Below, in pieces: positions 62,262 to 64,000 of a DNA stretch of 64,000 bases; the stretch's first letter is position 1, and every line of letters starts with the position of its first letter. Source of the DNA: Magnetospirillum aberrantis SpK (GTDB lineage Bacteria; Pseudomonadota; Alphaproteobacteria; Rhodospirillales; Magnetospirillaceae). The stretch lies in assembly GCF_011022235.1 (NCBI RefSeq), contig NZ_JAAIYP010000039.1, positions 124,001 to 188,000 of the forward strand, given 5' to 3'. A program made the translations under genes and the position numbers. The notes below the pieces were generated by a model. The model was not told where the DNA came from and searched no databases. It saw nothing but the letters and a program-made list of their open reading frames with translations.

Positions 62262-62584
62262 TGGACGTCGTCGCCGCCGCCACCGCCAACGCCGAGATGG
62301 CCGCCACCGCTCCGCGGCCGGTCGCCACCAAGGCCGCCAATCCCGAACAGGCCCGCGCCACCGGAAAACAGTTCGAGGCCATGTTCGTCACGCAGATGCT
62401 CAACCACATGTTTACCGGTCTTGATGCAGAAGATAGTTATTTCGGCGGCGGTCAAGCCGAAGCCATGTTCCGCCCCATGTTGATGGAGGAATATGGCAAG
62501 CTGATCGCGAACCGAGGCAACGGCATCGGACTGGCCGATCAGGTCACCCGGACGCTGTTGGCGCAGCAGGAGGCCCAGGCATGA
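62261..62584 (+). CDS. flgJ: FlgJ-type rod-binding protein (rod domain only)
   Basis: 107 residues from ATG 62261. ATGKQFEAMFVTQMLNHMFTGL, FGGGQAEAMFRPMLMEEYGKLIANRGNGIGLADQV is the FlgJ N-terminal rod-capping domain; the muramidase half found in E. coli is absent, as is common in alphaproteobacteria. Helps rod assembly through the cell wall. Overlaps flgI by one base and flgN by four. Confidence 0.9.
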   Translation: MDVVAAATANAEMAATAPRPVATKAANPEQARATGKQFEAMFVTQMLNHMFTGLDAEDSYFGGGQAEAMFRPMLMEEYGKLIANRGNGIGLADQVTRTLLAQQEAQA

Positions 62585-63027
62585 GCGACGACGCCACCAC
62601 CCCGATCCCGTATGACGACATCGTGTGGGCCTGCACCCATCTGTGCGAGCTGATCGAGTACGAGAATCAGGCACTGGCCCTGCACGACGCCGCCACCGTG
62701 CGCGAGCTGACCGAGAACAAGGCGGCCCTGGCCCGCATCTACGAACAGGCCGTGGCCCCCATGGCCGACGATCCGCATCTGGTGGACACCCTGGCGCCGG
62801 AGCAGAAGGAAGAATTGCTGGCGCTGGGCAACCGCCTCAAGGATCTGGTCGAGGAAAACGCCCGGCGCATCAAGGCCGAGATGGAAGCCTATCAGATGTT
62901 GATGGACGCGGTGGTGTCGGCGGTGAAGATCTCGAAGACCAGTTCCGTGACCTACGGCCGTGCCGGCATGGTCGAGGACCATGTTCCCGGCGACGGCAAC
63001 TCGATCAGTTTCAACCAGACCCTCTGA
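62581..63027 (+). CDS. flgN: Flagellar export chaperone FlgN-like
   Basis: 148 residues, helical and acidic. CTHLCELIEYENQALALHD, ENKAALARIYEQAVAPM, LVEENARRIKAEMEAYQMLMDAVV match the FlgN pattern; the chaperone for hook-associated FlgK and FlgL. ATGA overlap with the flgJ gene, 24 bases before flgK, fitting this role. Confidence 0.87.
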   Translation: MSDDATTPIPYDDIVWACTHLCELIEYENQALALHDAATVRELTENKAALARIYEQAVAPMADDPHLVDTLAPEQKEELLALGNRLKDLVEENARRIKAEMEAYQMLMDAVVSAVKISKTSSVTYGRAGMVEDHVPGDGNSISFNQTL

Positions 63028-63051
63028 CGCCAGAACGGCGGGGAGATCGCC

Positions 63052-64000
63052 ATGTCATTGACCCTCGGACTGAACACCGCCCTGTCGGGATTGCTGACCG
63101 CGCAACGCGGGCTCGACGTCATTTCCCAGAACGTGGTGAACGTCAACACGGAAGGGTACGTCCGCAAGGTGATGAACCCCGAGTCCCGCATCGTTTCCGG
63201 CACCGGCGCCGGCGTGCAGGACGGCGGCGTCAGCCGCATGGTCAACGAGGGCTTGCTGAAGGACATCCGCCGCCAGAACACCGCCACCGGCGCGCTTGAC
63301 GTCGAACAAACCTATTATCCGCGCATCGACGACCTGTTCGGCGAGGTTGCCGACAATTCCTCGATCGCCCACAAGCTGGCGACCCTGACGTCTTCGTTCG
63401 AAACCCTGGCCACCAGCGTCAACAAGCCGGCCATCCAGTGGGCGACGGTGCAAAGCGCCCAGGACGTGGCCGACCAGTTGTCGTCGATGACCGACAGCCT
63501 GCAAAACCTCAGGGTCGAGGCCGACCGCGACATCGAGACCACGGTCACCGAGATCAACACCCTGGTCAGCGACATTCACGACCTGAACCAGAAGATCGTC
63601 AAGAACTCGGCCATCGCCACCGGCACCTCGGACCTTGAGGACAAACGCGATCTGGCGCTGTCGAACCTGGCCAAGCTGGTGGACATCCAATATTACTACC
63701 GCACCGACAACGCGGTGACGATCTACTCCACCTCGGGCCAGATGCTGCTGGACAACCAGCCGCAGGCGCTGACCTATTCCGCCAGTGCGGTGACCGAAAG
63801 CTGGATGAGCGCCGCCGGCGGCCAGTACGACGACATCACCATCGAGGGCGGCACCACCGATTTCGGCCCCCAGGTCAAGGGTGGCAAGCTGTACGCGCTG
63901 CTTCAGATGCGCGACAAGACCATCCCCGACCTCCAGGCGAACCTGGACGAAGTGTCGCAGCAGATGACGACGACGCTGAACCAGGTGCACAACCGGGGCA
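63052..64000 (+). CDS. flgK: Flagellar hook-associated protein 1 (FlgK), 5' part
   Basis: Cut by the window end; 316 codons visible. Starts MSLTLGLNTALSGLLTAQ, then VISQNVVNVNTEGYVRK, the rod/hook/HAP N-terminal motif, followed by a long D1-type helix region, SDLEDKRDLALSNLAKLVDI near residue 200, and a beta-rich domain. Forms the hook-filament junction. GGGGAG eight bases before ATG 63052. Follows flgN in the same operon. Confidence 0.95.
   Translation, partial: MSLTLGLNTALSGLLTAQRGLDVISQNVVNVNTEGYVRKVMNPESRIVSGTGAGVQDGGVSRMVNEGLLKDIRRQNTATGALDVEQTYYPRIDDLFGEVADNSSIAHKLATLTSSFETLATSVNKPAIQWATVQSAQDVADQLSSMTDSLQNLRVEADRDIETTVTEINTLVSDIHDLNQKIVKNSAIATGTSDLEDKRDLALSNLAKLVDIQYYYRTDNAVTIYSTSGQMLLDNQPQALTYSASAVTESWMSAAGGQYDDITIEGGTTDFGPQVKGGKLYALLQMRDKTIPDLQANLDEVSQQMTTTLNQVHNRG

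Overview
The window looks like chromosome from a high-GC, flagellated alphaproteobacterium of the Rhodospirillales, most like Magnetospirillum or a close relative. Pointers are the glnB-glnA pair behind a sigma-54 promoter, a DksA with a single zinc-type cysteine, MipZ, FlaF and FliX (alphaproteobacterial flagellar regulators), and a Maf flagellin glycosyltransferase. No magnetosome gene, insertion sequence, rRNA or CRISPR array was seen. Species assignment is inference from protein features; no database was searched.

Layout. 1-9.2 kb is core or housekeeping: a GntR/UTRA regulator, a membrane-anchored SGNH hydrolase flanked by two imperfect direct repeats, glnA and glnB, an aminotransferase, tRNA-His, a CobD/CobC-type decarboxylase, a CaiB/BaiF CoA-transferase, a DUF2189 membrane protein and a small Cys-tailed protein. 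9.2-50 kb is a large flagellin and surface-glycan modification island. 50-60 kb is mixed: MipZ, a molybdopterin oxidoreductase, an FAD oxidoreductase, a GH114-like protein, a degenerate AMP-binding enzyme, a soluble receptor with MCP and Cache domains, an FHA-protease and dksA. 60.4-64 kb is flagellar: fliX diverging from flgI-flgJ-flgN-flgK, with a sigma-54 promoter at flgI; flgK runs off the window end.

The island. It holds flagellin, two FlaF-family genes about 31 kb apart, PseB and PseC, a fused SpsF-type cytidylyltransferase/PseG-like protein, a NeuB-like synthase without its SAF domain, Maf and a TPR-OGT-like glycosyltransferase. These fit a route to a nonulosonic acid placed on flagellin. 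Much more is present than that route needs: three tandem ATP-grasp enzymes translationally coupled to the NeuB-like and PseG-like genes; seven radical SAM proteins, four of them one family with matching N-terminal and C-terminal signatures; a duplicated TIGR04076-like protein between two of these; a divergent DXS-like enzyme with an SDR; and an adenylating enzyme, carrier protein, AAC(3)-like acyltransferase and DUF4910 peptidase-like gene in a row. No PseH N-acetyltransferase was seen.

My inference is that the island makes and attaches an unusual, radically modified and perhaps amino-acid- or acyl-decorated glycan on flagellin or the cell surface. The set of four paralogous radical SAM proteins, three ATP-grasp enzymes and the Maf/Pse genes is the best candidate here for an undescribed system.
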